A DNA stretch of 64,000 nt from Pseudobdellovibrionaceae bacterium (GTDB taxonomy: Bacteria > Bdellovibrionota > Bdellovibrionia > Bdellovibrionales > Bdellovibrionaceae). Where the stretch lies: NCBI GenBank assembly GCA_019637955.1, contig JAHBUS010000001.1:823542-887541 (forward strand), given 5' to 3'. The notes under the pieces were generated by a model. That model was not told the origin of the DNA. It did no database searches and worked only from the letters and a program-made list of their open reading frames with translations. Shown here in pieces: positions 25,801 to 32,392 of the stretch; the stretch's first letter is position 1, and each line of letters starts with the position of its first letter. Both the position numbers and the translations under genes were made by a program.

Positions 25801-26181
25801 GTGAAAACGGTGTACCAATACAGCGCGACGTCGGGTGCGAGCGGTGTCGGCGGTGTGGCGACTTGGGTTCAGACGACCGGCTCCTCGGGAAGCAACGACA
25901 AAGTTTGTTGGACCGCTGGCGTCGTCAATGATGGCTCCAACGGTGCTCATGCGATCTACTGTGCCAACCGGTTCCAGGACGATGACGGTGCTTTGGCAGC
26001 CGGTCCCTCGAACGGCTCAGGAATCCGTGGCGGCGCGCCTCTGGACCGCGAGCAGGAGAAGATCAGCCGTCTGAACGCGACCTTCTACGCTCCTTACGGG
26101 ATCGCTTTTGATGATGACGGCAATCTGTACATCTCGGAATACAACAACCATATCATCCGCATGATTCGACGTTGGTGGTAA
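19867..26181 (+). CDS. Giant surface lipoprotein with Ig-like repeats and NHL beta-propeller
   Basis: 2104 residues from the ATG at 19867 (GAGGA box); a GTG at 19837 is the upstream alternative. The lipobox LLTGC is followed by PGGGG. The first about 1000 residues are tandem Ig-like modules of about 90-110 residues. Each ends near NDGYDS-x-C-x-W and starts near KNTPP-x-C, with alternating cysteines. From about 1040 come NHL repeats (PRGIAYDSTRSILYVADRYNRRVLAVN and similar), interrupted at about 1310-1600 by beta-rich inserts with YSDASCT motifs. They resume to the end (PYGIAFDDDGNLYISEYNNHIIRMIRRWW). It is probably a cell-surface binding or scaffold protein. The next gene starts 2 bp after its stop. 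Confidence 0.88.
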   Translation: MELTKFARMNPLGSTRQVTSLFLSLFASSSLVLLTGCPGGGGSDFAGLDNTNKGADNVPCKIDSETPVANSLKVAAASGTKTLFTISPSTSSCKVFYFVNGVRVNSTSSNFIELDSTTLTAGVNTIRVEANNSLGSDNFEWQVTKNTPPTCSRTSPTASAVNMAATASQAFTVGGTPEAGETLSFRWLLEGSTNAALVETISGSTASQAMFTASSALVGVKTISAEVSDGYDVTTCSWSANIGQECQLTAKSPNVSSIRMASAAGSSNGFSVTASTSSCLVSWTLNGADMTGNGTSRTVQSTELGVGSNVLKAEVSSSSGTTSQIWTVVKNSPPTCAQSPSATGNTISAGATINLNATITDANNDPVTWSWRQNGSSTSSPPVSISNGSGTSNAAFTPTSSHIGFNSFELRMDDGYDTAICNWSVQVYPQCSIGSVSPAGTTTTIPNLGTNSNAFSVVPSDGSCNISWSLNGINLGTNAAFVNLLSSSFATSSNLAVTVSNASSSQTHTWNVTKNTPPVCATFNPVNTGTNLAVSTTRAFTATLTDANAGQSHSYDWRLDGATPSATYFTSSNGTLSSTGTWTALNAQVGSHNLTLNVNDGYDSVACTWPVDVLRNCAVSSATPSASSLRVSFAPTTVTSFGVVPNDPSCSIVWKLNGSTVASDVNFRDFTSSTLTSGTPDTVTATLTNAVGSTTRSWTVAKNSRPVCSSQSPSASGNTINVGGSQIFTGNATDAESDALAFSWTFNGANAGLFSGVTNATFSSSATLNAGLGQVGNNQTVALTMNDGYDSTTCTWGVDVVDPNSAQIISWTPTQDPAVILSTGSQTFTVSATGTGLSYAWYLDTVLQSSKTTSAETFANTDMTIGNHVIKVVVTDTYGNTAEKSFNVKRNAAPSKTSFIPNIAGVTTYKLNYSSTMNFSIAATDANGDTLAYTWTLDNASNSAIVAGGNPYEASLQPNGSTLLLGPHTVKVSISDGYETTTQSWNVMINMFSNECNDLYNSSPTGTGGGRVCTLVGNPSMGHGQDIYTDPTLLKARPYQIIEIETNVFVFTDHINHSVILYNANPNGANKSYFGQTVPPRTAKVVLGNGAAGRNSDASSPVAAYQTVGTAPTQVSMPSFKLNEPRGIAYDSTRSILYVADRYNRRVLAVNSSGMVSRVLGLTAGGNTQNTTTNPATETFGYDQVCLEPMGLAIAGRYLYVGCWAQHVIKRVNIDNPATTATYGLTLTVVGRQNGSGSNVVSPIGSVSPDGAGGASTVAATGAVAYANNVINLAADGAGLIYWIERAGSSQGLRLRAYNPTGSPVTFYTTAPNSDHVSLSGIFNFHAFDLTGASLTSSSFQANIVNATAGTLGAVGVTSNANLGVNVCHMVNTRLLDAGSNPITLASPQVVAMAVTAGTGAFYSDASCTTALPSSQFTIPAGASQGSVFVKMTAASAYTLRATAGAVNNTSSGTVVATTTTATTVRLTAPPRFKPNECAMVELSLANGTTPAILAAGRVVSPTTNNYGSFYSDASCTAQIDRVTFSSSQATQFAYFRRTVTIPSGWTGTLTGYNNSAAASYGEYTNNVRIGQMRFEDGQTGLDILRNGSTGLPDGFAYSNQSQHYVSFINLLGVDPGLGVGVSSQSANIIFGQLNNVSTPTDITGGYNGEDQAALGTRLNQPTSANFNLAGNRILIADYVNNRGRTYEMDAQGFARTSIGAGRQRDRVGVTTLDSTAVALVNPYKLEFFNNYIYFSEYGNHRIRRTNLASGVTEVIAGNGTTGTPTEGNDATFDNMNNPRGFKVIAYPSTTSPTNYVLFYAETCQVRAVNLSGPTISNFFGVGNLLPGKVKTIAGDTANGCATWSTLPNSDGMSALTARLNVPEDLAYMDGELYIISASDHCLLRLTTDGKLYRPQGPSSCSTTAPTTNDATMDVMRTRTPKSFSPDVANPGNYFLIDQYGDTTGFIRYINNSLGLVSFKNSAPIPVAGRANGSAPPLVKTVYQYSATSGASGVGGVATWVQTTGSSGSNDKVCWTAGVVNDGSNGAHAIYCANRFQDDDGALAAGPSNGSGIRGGAPLDREQEKISRLNATFYAPYGIAFDDDGNLYISEYNNHIIRMIRRWW

Positions 26182-26182
26182 T

Positions 26183-26635
26183 ATGAAATTGAAAGCACAA
26201 TTCCAATTCGCGCTGATCTTCGTTATCGCCGCCGGCTGTCTGGGCGGCGCTGGCTGGCTCTACTTCAAAGGCCGAAAGACCCCGCCTTCGGCCGCCGTGG
26301 CCTTTGATGCCAAGGCCTATCAAGACGCCGTGGTCGTCCGGTACCAAGAGAAGTCACAATTGATCACCTCGATTTTGCAGCAAATCAAAGTCGAGGATGA
26401 GAATATCAAAGGCATCCAGGCGCACATCCCCGGCTGGAAGGCTCTGACCGCGCAAGATGCGTCGGAGATCGAAGAGCTCAATTCGCATTTGGACACGTGG
26501 TTCTCGGGTCACCTTGATCAAGTCCAGTCCAAGATCGGCAAAAATACCGAGCTCAAATCTCTCATGACAAAGCTGTCCAAACTGGACCAGACCATCTCGG
26601 GCGAACGCGCCCGCCTTTTGTCCGCAAAACTCTGA
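26183..26635 (+). CDS. Membrane-anchored helical periplasmic protein
   Basis: 150 residues. One N-terminal membrane helix (about 8-28) is followed by a helical, probably coiled-coil domain (QDAVVVRYQEKSQLITSILQQIKVEDENIK). No family is recognised. The start lies 2 bp after the giant lipoprotein stop, so the two are coupled. A hairpin separates it from the motor operon, which begins 118 bp downstream. Confidence 0.7.
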   Translation: MKLKAQFQFALIFVIAAGCLGGAGWLYFKGRKTPPSAAVAFDAKAYQDAVVVRYQEKSQLITSILQQIKVEDENIKGIQAHIPGWKALTAQDASEIEELNSHLDTWFSGHLDQVQSKIGKNTELKSLMTKLSKLDQTISGERARLLSAKL

Positions 26636-26641
26636 CTCAAC

Positions 26642-26664
26642 AGAACTCTCTTTTGGAGAGTTCT
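26642..26664 (+). terminator. Hairpin, weak terminator or attenuator
   Basis: AGAACTCTC-TTTTG-GAGAGTTCT is a perfect 9-bp stem 6 bp after the preceding stop, without a continuous T tract after it. Some read-through into the motor operon is plausible. Confidence 0.5.
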
Positions 26665-26736
26665 CCATATTTCCCTAAGTTCACGCACCCTTATAAGTGA
26701 GTCGTTCCGAAACTGGACTCACCCGCCCACTCCCGG

Positions 26737-26755
26737 ATGCCGATGACATCGGCAT
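26737..26755. promoter_or_regulatory. 19-bp palindrome covering the start codon of the TPR lipoprotein
   Basis: ATGCCGATGACATCGGCAT consists of 9-bp perfect arms around a single central base. Its last two bases are the A and T of the ATG at 26754, and no Shine-Dalgarno box is present. It could be an operator or a hairpin that hides the start of the motor operon. Confidence 0.4.
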
Positions 26756-27359
26756 GGAAACTCAAAAAATTCTCGCAATCTTAACTTTCGCATCGATGAT
26801 TTCAGCCTGCGCGTCGACCACGTACCGCATTCAATCTTCGCCCTCCGAGGCCGAAGTTGATTTCGTTTACAAGAGCGGCACCCGCAAGAGCATGGGAAAA
26901 ACCCCGCTCTCGTTGAACGCGTCGGAAGCGAATCCCAATAAAGAGTCTTTCCAAATCGAAGTGCGCAAAGATGGTTTCGACCGCCAAGCGGTTTTCGTTC
27001 CTGAGTCCTCGTTCTCGAAAAACCTCGAAGTGAACGTCAACCTCACCGCCGATGCGCGCTCGGGCGATGCCAAAAAAGGCGATGCTGCGTTTAACGATAT
27101 CGCCTCTGCGGTTGCCGACGTGCAAAAAGATATTCAAACGAAGAACTACGAAATCGCGCTCACCAAGCTCAACCGCATGGTTGCGCAGTATCCCAGCGTG
27201 TCGACTTTCTACAGCCTGACGGGCAATGTCCACTACCTGGAGCGCCGGCTTGAAAAGGCACTGGCCTCTTACAAGCGCGCACTTGAACTGAATCCGAATT
27301 CGTCCGAGCTTCAAAAAATTATCGAGAAGCTCGACGGTCTGAATGGGGGATCGCGATGA
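26754..27359 (+). CDS. TPR lipoprotein, first gene of the motor operon
   Basis: 201 residues. Lipobox MISAC followed by AST. Residues about 25-100 resemble a PEGA-like beta module (YRIQSSPSEAEVDFVYKSGTRKSMGKTPLSL). The C-terminal half has TPR units (NYEIALTKLNRMVAQYPSVSTFYSLTGNVHYLERRLEKALASYKRALELNPN). This suggests a periplasmic or outer-membrane lipoprotein that docks on the peptidoglycan side of the motor. The stop overlaps the motA-type start (ATGA). Confidence 0.8.
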   Translation: METQKILAILTFASMISACASTTYRIQSSPSEAEVDFVYKSGTRKSMGKTPLSLNASEANPNKESFQIEVRKDGFDRQAVFVPESSFSKNLEVNVNLTADARSGDAKKGDAAFNDIASAVADVQKDIQTKNYEIALTKLNRMVAQYPSVSTFYSLTGNVHYLERRLEKALASYKRALELNPNSSELQKIIEKLDGLNGGSR

Positions 27360-28141
27360 TCTTACTTCCTGTCTTAATCTTCTTGTCCGGCTTTTTCATG
27401 ACGGTGGCGATCCGCCATCTCGATCAGTCGGTTTCGAGCTACTACGACTTCGTCGCCTTGGTGATGGTCGTGGGGGGAACATTCACTCTTGGCGTTGTGC
27501 TGCTTCCTTGGGAGTACCGCAAAGACATCGTCACGGCGGTCAAGTTTTTGTTCCGTCCCGAGAAGCGCCAGTACAAAGATGCGATGCGCGAAGTCCTGCA
27601 CGTTTTGCAGACCGGGCGCGTGAACGCGTCGATGGGCAACAAATTTCTCTATCAGCGCATTTTACAAGATGGGTCCGAGCTCGTTCAGCTGGGCTTCCCC
27701 CGCGAACGCCTCGAAGAGGTTCTCTCCGAACGGGTCTTTCACTCGGTGAAGCGTTGGAAGAAAATCGCCTCTTCGGTGAAAAACTTGGCGAAATACCCTC
27801 CCGCGTTCGGTTTGATGGGAACGGTTTTCGGTCTCGTGAATATCATGAAGTCGCTCGCGGGCGCGGCGGATGCCGGCAAGCTTGGAGTCGAAATGTCGGT
27901 CGCTCTCGTCGCGACGATGTACGGTCTTTTGATGGCCAACTTCATCGTCAATCCCATCGGCGAATTGATTTCGAAGAAGGCCGAAGAAGAAGAAGAGTAC
28001 GCGCAAGTCGCGATGGAAGCGATTTTGATGTTGAAAGACGAAACTCCCCTGCTCGAATCGGTTGAGCTTCTCAATTCGCTCGTTCCCGAGGAGCAACGGC
28101 AAGGCTTCGCCTCTTTAACCGCGGGAAGTGATGCTGCATGA
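27356..28141 (+). CDS. motA: MotA-family proton channel / stator subunit
   Basis: 261 residues with four membrane segments (about 1-20, 33-52, 145-165 and 180-202). The conserved MotA region PPAFGLMGTVFGLVNIMKSLAG carries the essential proline, and a charged cytoplasmic loop of about 90 residues (KRQYKDAMREVL to FHSVKRWKKI) would face a FliG-type rotor. It overlaps the lipoprotein gene and motB by 4 bp each. It forms the proton-driven stator with MotB. B. bacteriovorus is known to have several motAB pairs; this one sits next to a FliF-FliG-like fusion rather than with other flagellar genes. Confidence 0.93.
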   Translation: MILLPVLIFLSGFFMTVAIRHLDQSVSSYYDFVALVMVVGGTFTLGVVLLPWEYRKDIVTAVKFLFRPEKRQYKDAMREVLHVLQTGRVNASMGNKFLYQRILQDGSELVQLGFPRERLEEVLSERVFHSVKRWKKIASSVKNLAKYPPAFGLMGTVFGLVNIMKSLAGAADAGKLGVEMSVALVATMYGLLMANFIVNPIGELISKKAEEEEEYAQVAMEAILMLKDETPLLESVELLNSLVPEEQRQGFASLTAGSDAA

Positions 28142-28818
28142 AGAACCGCCGTCAACGCCACATTTCCCATCAGGAAGTCGATAGCGAGGGCTCATGGGCC
28201 ATCAGCTATGGTGATATGGTGACGTTGCTTTTGACGTTCTTCATCATCTTTTTCACCACCGACAAGTTCGAAATGCAGAAGTCGCTGAAGCTCGATGTGT
28301 TGGCCAAGCAAGCCAAGATGAGCCGCGACATCGCTTCGGTTGTTGATCAAGCGATGTTCCCTGACAAGAAACTTCAAGACGAGGTTCATGGCCGCGTCTA
28401 TCAAGACGGTCAGCGCGTGATCATCGAGTTTTCGGGCGTCTCCTTTTTTAGAAGCGGTCAGACCGAACTGACAAAGCAGGCCAAAGCCTCCCTGCAAAAG
28501 TTCTACGACGTGTACGCGCCTCATATGGGGCAGTACTCGCTGGGAATCCGTTCGTTCACCGACACGCGAAAAATCCCGCACAACAAGTACCGTTTCCAAG
28601 ACAATCTGGAACTCTCGGCCCTGCGCTCGATCTCGGTCATGAGGTTCTTCCAGAAAGCCGGCGTTCCGCTCTCAAATATGAAATTGAGCGGAAACGGCGA
28701 ATTGAAACTGAGTGAAAACGATTTAGAAAATATACCGGCTTCGGATCGCAAGCCCTCGTCCGTGCATGACCTTGCGCGAACGGCAGTTCTGGTGATCGAA
28801 CCTCGGGGGGACAAATGA
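28138..28818 (+). CDS. motB: MotB-family stator subunit
   Basis: 226 residues. The single membrane helix carries the proton-binding aspartate D26 (WAISYGDMVTLLLTFFIIFF). The periplasmic OmpA-like peptidoglycan-binding domain (about 105-225) shows FRSGQTELTKQAKASL, IRSFTDTRK and NLELSALRSISVMRFF. It is shorter than E. coli MotB (308 residues), with a short plug/linker region. It overlaps motA and the downstream fusion gene by 4 bp each, so all three are coupled and probably made in fixed ratio. Confidence 0.93.
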   Translation: MKNRRQRHISHQEVDSEGSWAISYGDMVTLLLTFFIIFFTTDKFEMQKSLKLDVLAKQAKMSRDIASVVDQAMFPDKKLQDEVHGRVYQDGQRVIIEFSGVSFFRSGQTELTKQAKASLQKFYDVYAPHMGQYSLGIRSFTDTRKIPHNKYRFQDNLELSALRSISVMRFFQKAGVPLSNMKLSGNGELKLSENDLENIPASDRKPSSVHDLARTAVLVIEPRGDK

Positions 28819-30515
28819 AACTAGCCATCTTTTTTTCGATTCTGATGTCTTGGGTCCTGGTGGGCCAAGCTCAGGTCGCCAAACGCCATCCTCGCGTCAT
28901 GGAACTCGAGCGCATGTTGCAAAACGACGTTCAAACGTCGGTGCGTGACATCCTGCCCGGTCAGTCCTTTCACGTGAAAGTGATGATCGATCCGCTTCAC
29001 CGTCAGACGGTCAGCAATGGCGGACGCGAAGCTCTTCCCTACTTTGAAGCCTCGGAAGAGATCAAAGACGAGTGGGATGATCCGAACCGCAGCGACTTCG
29101 AACTCTTGGGCCGCGTGAACCGCATTTCGGTGAAGGCCTACGTGCCCGGAACGCTCTCCCCCGAACAAGTCACCGAAGTCAAAGCCGCGATCACCAATCG
29201 CATTCCCTTCGTTGAAGGACGCGATCTCGTCGAGGTGGAGCAAAAAAATTGGCCCCTGCCTCCCGACCACAACCGTTACACGTCGTGGATTTTGGGCTTG
29301 GGCGTCGTGATGCTCTTGCTCTTGGGCTTGGTCTACTTTGTCGTGTCGTCTTTGGCGACCAACCGCATTTCAAAAGCCATCAAGACCATCAAGATCTCGA
29401 CGGCTGACGGCGGCGGCGCTGGCGGCGGCATGAACGCGGGCTTTGCGCCCGCAGCCGGCCCTTCGACGCCCCAAACGGGTGGCGGCGGCAGTTTCGGTGA
29501 TGCCGGACGCGTTCAGATGAACGACACGATCCGCATGACCGAAGTCATCATGGGTCTCGTTAAAAATTTCGAATCTTCGCACTCGTTCCCGACCCTCGAG
29601 GACATGACGACGTTTGAGCAGTACTTCAGCTCGCACCCCCGCTCGGTGGGCGCGCTGCTGGCCGAGTTTCCCTCGGCGCTGAAGTCAAAAGTCTTCTCGT
29701 ACAGTTACTCGAACTCTTGGCTCAAAGGCTTGACCGATCCTGGCGATATCGACCCGATCTCGTTCGAGCTCATGAACAAGTTGGCGCGCTTCGATCGCGC
29801 CTCCGAGTCGCATGATTGGAATGAACTTCTCATTCTCTGCTGGCGCCTAGAATCAGCCCTGCCCGCGTTCTTGAAGCGCCTGGACTCGGCGGACAGCCTT
29901 TTGATCTTAAAATCGCTGCCGCAATCCATCGCGATTCAAACCGCTCGCGAACTGATGCCCGGAGAATGGGCGGCGGTTTTGAAACGCGGCGGTCCCCAGA
30001 AAACGCTCTCGCCCGAAACGATCGAGAAGTACAAGAAGATGGCGCTCGAAGCCAAGCCCTTGCGCGGTCTCGCGGTTCTGAATCAGTACCGCAAAGACGT
30101 GGACTTGATTAAGTACCTCAAAGTTTGCGATCCCGTTTTCGAAAAAGAGATCTACGGCGCGGCTCCGGCCGAGTCGGCTTTAGCTTCGCTGCGTCCTCCT
30201 TTCTACCCGGTGTTGGACGCGTCTTCCGATGAGGTGCGCGGCTTTGCCTCGCAAGTTTCGATCGAAGACTGGTCGTTGGCTCTTTTGAATGTTCCCCGCG
30301 CTTTGCGTTCGAACATCGAAAGCACGTTCTCGGACAAGCAAAAGTTCCGCTTGATCGAGTTGCTCAAACGCTACGACCGCTCGCCCGTGGACGCCGCCGT
30401 GATTGGCGAAGCGCGCGAACGTGTCGGCCGTTACTACCGCGACTACACGGCAAGCAAAGCTCAGGCGCCGACGGCCTCTGAGCCCGCTCCCACAGCGATG
30501 GACGAGGCGGCATAA
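28815..30515 (+). CDS. FliF-RBM3 / FliG-like fusion protein: candidate one-piece rotor
   Basis: 566 residues. A signal peptide (1-20) is followed by a periplasmic domain (about 28-146) like the FliF ring-building motif next to its second membrane helix: LERMLQNDVQTSVRDIL with HVKVMIDP, then RISVKAYVPGTLSPEQVTEVKAAI and GRDLVEVEQKNWP. A membrane helix (157-179), a Gly/Pro linker (199-230) and a FliG-like cytoplasmic region (about 240-545) follow. The latter has SHPRS (273-277) where FliG has EHPQT. Its C-terminal torque-type domain reads VSIEDWSLALLNVPRALRSNI, then RLIELLKRYDRSPVDAAVIGEARERV. FliF N-terminal rings and export genes are absent. Coupled to motB (ATGA), it should be the partner that MotA turns or pulls. 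The assignment is by eye and unusual. Confidence 0.78.
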   Translation: MKLAIFFSILMSWVLVGQAQVAKRHPRVMELERMLQNDVQTSVRDILPGQSFHVKVMIDPLHRQTVSNGGREALPYFEASEEIKDEWDDPNRSDFELLGRVNRISVKAYVPGTLSPEQVTEVKAAITNRIPFVEGRDLVEVEQKNWPLPPDHNRYTSWILGLGVVMLLLLGLVYFVVSSLATNRISKAIKTIKISTADGGGAGGGMNAGFAPAAGPSTPQTGGGGSFGDAGRVQMNDTIRMTEVIMGLVKNFESSHSFPTLEDMTTFEQYFSSHPRSVGALLAEFPSALKSKVFSYSYSNSWLKGLTDPGDIDPISFELMNKLARFDRASESHDWNELLILCWRLESALPAFLKRLDSADSLLILKSLPQSIAIQTARELMPGEWAAVLKRGGPQKTLSPETIEKYKKMALEAKPLRGLAVLNQYRKDVDLIKYLKVCDPVFEKEIYGAAPAESALASLRPPFYPVLDASSDEVRGFASQVSIEDWSLALLNVPRALRSNIESTFSDKQKFRLIELLKRYDRSPVDAAVIGEARERVGRYYRDYTASKAQAPTASEPAPTAMDEAA

Positions 30516-30516
30516 A

Positions 30517-31083
30517 ATGCGATTTTTCGGGCAGCACCTGATTCTTCTTTTTTGTCTTCTGGCGGCACCCTCAGTGTGGGCTCAAAAAGTCAATTTTGAC
30601 TTCGGGATGTACTCGATCAAAGCAACCCCGCCAACGGGATCGACCACCGGCGATATTTCGTTGAGTTCGCCCGGAGCTTACTCGCTCAGTGCCAACTTTG
30701 AAATGAAGCAGCCGTTCGAAATCGGCGTGGGCTACACCGTATTTTTCTCGAAAGGAATTTCGGGAGACATGGGTTTTGGCCCCGATTTCTACCTGTACTA
30801 CTTTCCGTTCAGCGAAGGCTCCGCGGTTCGCGTGGACACGCCCGCCGTTCAATACCGTGAAATCCAGCAGTGGCGCCCTTTTGGGTATATGTCGTTCCAT
30901 CAACGGCAATTCCAATCCGCCCAATCGTCGTATTCGGGCTTTGGCTTCGGCCTTGGAACCGAATACCAATACACCGAGCGCATGGCCTTCAGGGGCGTGA
31001 TCCGCTCGATGAATTTGGCCGGACCGTCTCAGGCCACGTTCAACTACTTCGATACAATCCTCGGCGTTCAATTGCAGTTCTAA
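30517..31083 (+). CDS. Small outer-membrane beta-barrel protein
   Basis: 188 residues, signal peptide to about residue 23 (PSVWAQ). The strands alternate (YSLSANFEMKQPFEIGVGYTVFFS, GFGFGLGTEYQYTERMAFRGVIRSMNLAG) and the C-terminus ends in QLQF with a terminal phenylalanine, the outer-membrane assembly signal. It begins 1 bp after the fusion gene stop and ends the motor operon at a strong terminator. It may connect the motor to the outer membrane. Confidence 0.78.
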   Translation: MRFFGQHLILLFCLLAAPSVWAQKVNFDFGMYSIKATPPTGSTTGDISLSSPGAYSLSANFEMKQPFEIGVGYTVFFSKGISGDMGFGPDFYLYYFPFSEGSAVRVDTPAVQYREIQQWRPFGYMSFHQRQFQSAQSSYSGFGFGLGTEYQYTERMAFRGVIRSMNLAGPSQATFNYFDTILGVQLQF

Positions 31084-31087
31084 GATG

Positions 31088-31117
31088 AAAACCGTCCCGC
31101 TCTGAGACGGTTTTTTC
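31088..31117 (+). terminator. Intrinsic terminator of the motor operon
   Basis: AAAACCGTC-CCGCTCTGA-GACGGTTTT followed by T residues, 4 bp after the barrel gene stop. Confidence 0.88.
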
Positions 31118-31176
31118 ATTTCAAGATTGGGTCCCCATACGCCGAAAAGTGTTTAGGACAGTTAAAGGAGCTTTGC

Positions 31177-32265
31177 ATGAGAGCGTTTGTAATCACGGTG
31201 ATTTTCAGCCTTGCTGCCGCCGCTCCGTCGTGGGCTCAAGATGCCAACGGCGTCATGATGGTCGTCAAGGGCGACATCAAAGTGACCTCCGGCAAAGACG
31301 GCAAGACCGAAGGCGCCAAAGTGGGCCGCAAAGTTTTTGCCGGCGATTCCATCACGGCGGGCCCCGACTCTCGAGCAAAGGTTGTGATGTCGGATCGCAA
31401 TATCTTGAACGTCTCCCCCGACTCAAAAATCGTGATCGAGAAATACGCGACCGACGCCAAGGGCGACTCGAAGAACGTCGAAATCAAAGTTGAGTACGGT
31501 AAAGTCCGCGCGCAGATCGAACAGAAATACGACGGCGACAAGAGCAAGTTCAATATTAAAACTCCCACCGCGGTTGCAGGTGTTCGCGGAACTGACTTTA
31601 TCACCGGGTTTAATCGAACCACCCGCCAGACTTCAGTCATCACCTTCTCGGGGATGGTCGCCGTTGGAAACATGGGTCCGAATGGTCAGATCCAGAATGC
31701 GGTTTTCGTCAGACCTGGCCAGACGACGAATGTCGGCGTCGGCGCCACGCCCGAAGCTCCCAAAGCGATGCCGAAAGAAGAGCTGAATCAAATGAACCAA
31801 GACTCCGCAGCCGCGGCGCCGGCACCCGCGGCACCGCAAACACAAACGGCGGCACCGGCTCCCCAAGATCAGCCGAAGCAAGAAAATCAGGCCCCCGCAC
31901 CGGCTTCGGCCGCGAATGCACCTGCACCTACGTCGAGCGAGCCCAAAAACGATCGCGGTCCCGCGTCGGTTTCGGGTTCGAACTCCAATCCTCCCGCAAC
32001 GGCCGCAACTTCGGCTCCCGCCCAAGCAAACGCGCCCGCACCGGCGACGAAAGCTCCTGAGACTCGCACTCCAGCTTCCGTCGCACCCAGCATGGGACCG
32101 ATTGTTCTCGATACGGCGGCCCTTCCTCAGGGCAAAGGTCCTAACATTCCCAAGATGCCCGTGGGCGGAAACAACTTGGTCCCGGTTCCGACGCAGAATC
32201 AGTTCGTGAACGAAGTGATTCGCGGTGGCGGCAAGTCCAAAGTCACGATCGAAATTCGCAAGTAA
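31177..32265 (+). CDS. FecR-domain secreted protein with Pro/Ala-rich tail
   Basis: 362 residues. A signal peptide (1-20) is followed by a FecR-type beta domain (about 25-170): VGRKVFAGDSITAGPDSRAKVVMSDRNILNVSPDSKI and TPTAVAGVRGTDFITGF, the usual core. Residues about 195-310 are Pro/Ala/Gln-rich and disordered; a short conserved C-terminus follows. Stand-alone FecR proteins like this are periplasmic or surface scaffolds rather than siderophore sensors, since no sigma factor gene is near. It has its own promoter region after the motor terminator, and a terminator follows. Confidence 0.85.
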   Translation: MRAFVITVIFSLAAAAPSWAQDANGVMMVVKGDIKVTSGKDGKTEGAKVGRKVFAGDSITAGPDSRAKVVMSDRNILNVSPDSKIVIEKYATDAKGDSKNVEIKVEYGKVRAQIEQKYDGDKSKFNIKTPTAVAGVRGTDFITGFNRTTRQTSVITFSGMVAVGNMGPNGQIQNAVFVRPGQTTNVGVGATPEAPKAMPKEELNQMNQDSAAAAPAPAAPQTQTAAPAPQDQPKQENQAPAPASAANAPAPTSSEPKNDRGPASVSGSNSNPPATAATSAPAQANAPAPATKAPETRTPASVAPSMGPIVLDTAALPQGKGPNIPKMPVGGNNLVPVPTQNQFVNEVIRGGGKSKVTIEIRK

Positions 32266-32332
32266 GAATCGCAACAATTCCCTACCCGCCGGGAATGGGA
32301 ATTTCTATAATAAACACAGTCTCGTTTTAGCT

Positions 32333-32360
32333 AAAAGGCACCTTCCGGGTGCCTTTTTTA
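32333..32360 (+). terminator. Intrinsic terminator
   Basis: AAAAGGCACC-TTCCG-GGTGCCTTTTTT, about 70 bp after the FecR gene. Confidence 0.88.
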
Positions 32361-32392
32361 TGTCATCAAGCTGATGGCTGAGGAGTTCTGCT

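Noticed and set aside
27356..30515. Part of a conventional flagellar basal-body operon
   Set aside because: No other flagellar structural or export gene is adjacent, and the third gene fuses FliF-like and FliG-like parts, so a standard basal body is not encoded here.
31177..32265. FecR anti-sigma regulator of iron uptake
   Set aside because: No ECF sigma factor or TonB-dependent receptor gene is adjacent. The protein is wholly exported, with a signal peptide instead of a membrane-spanning anti-sigma domain.
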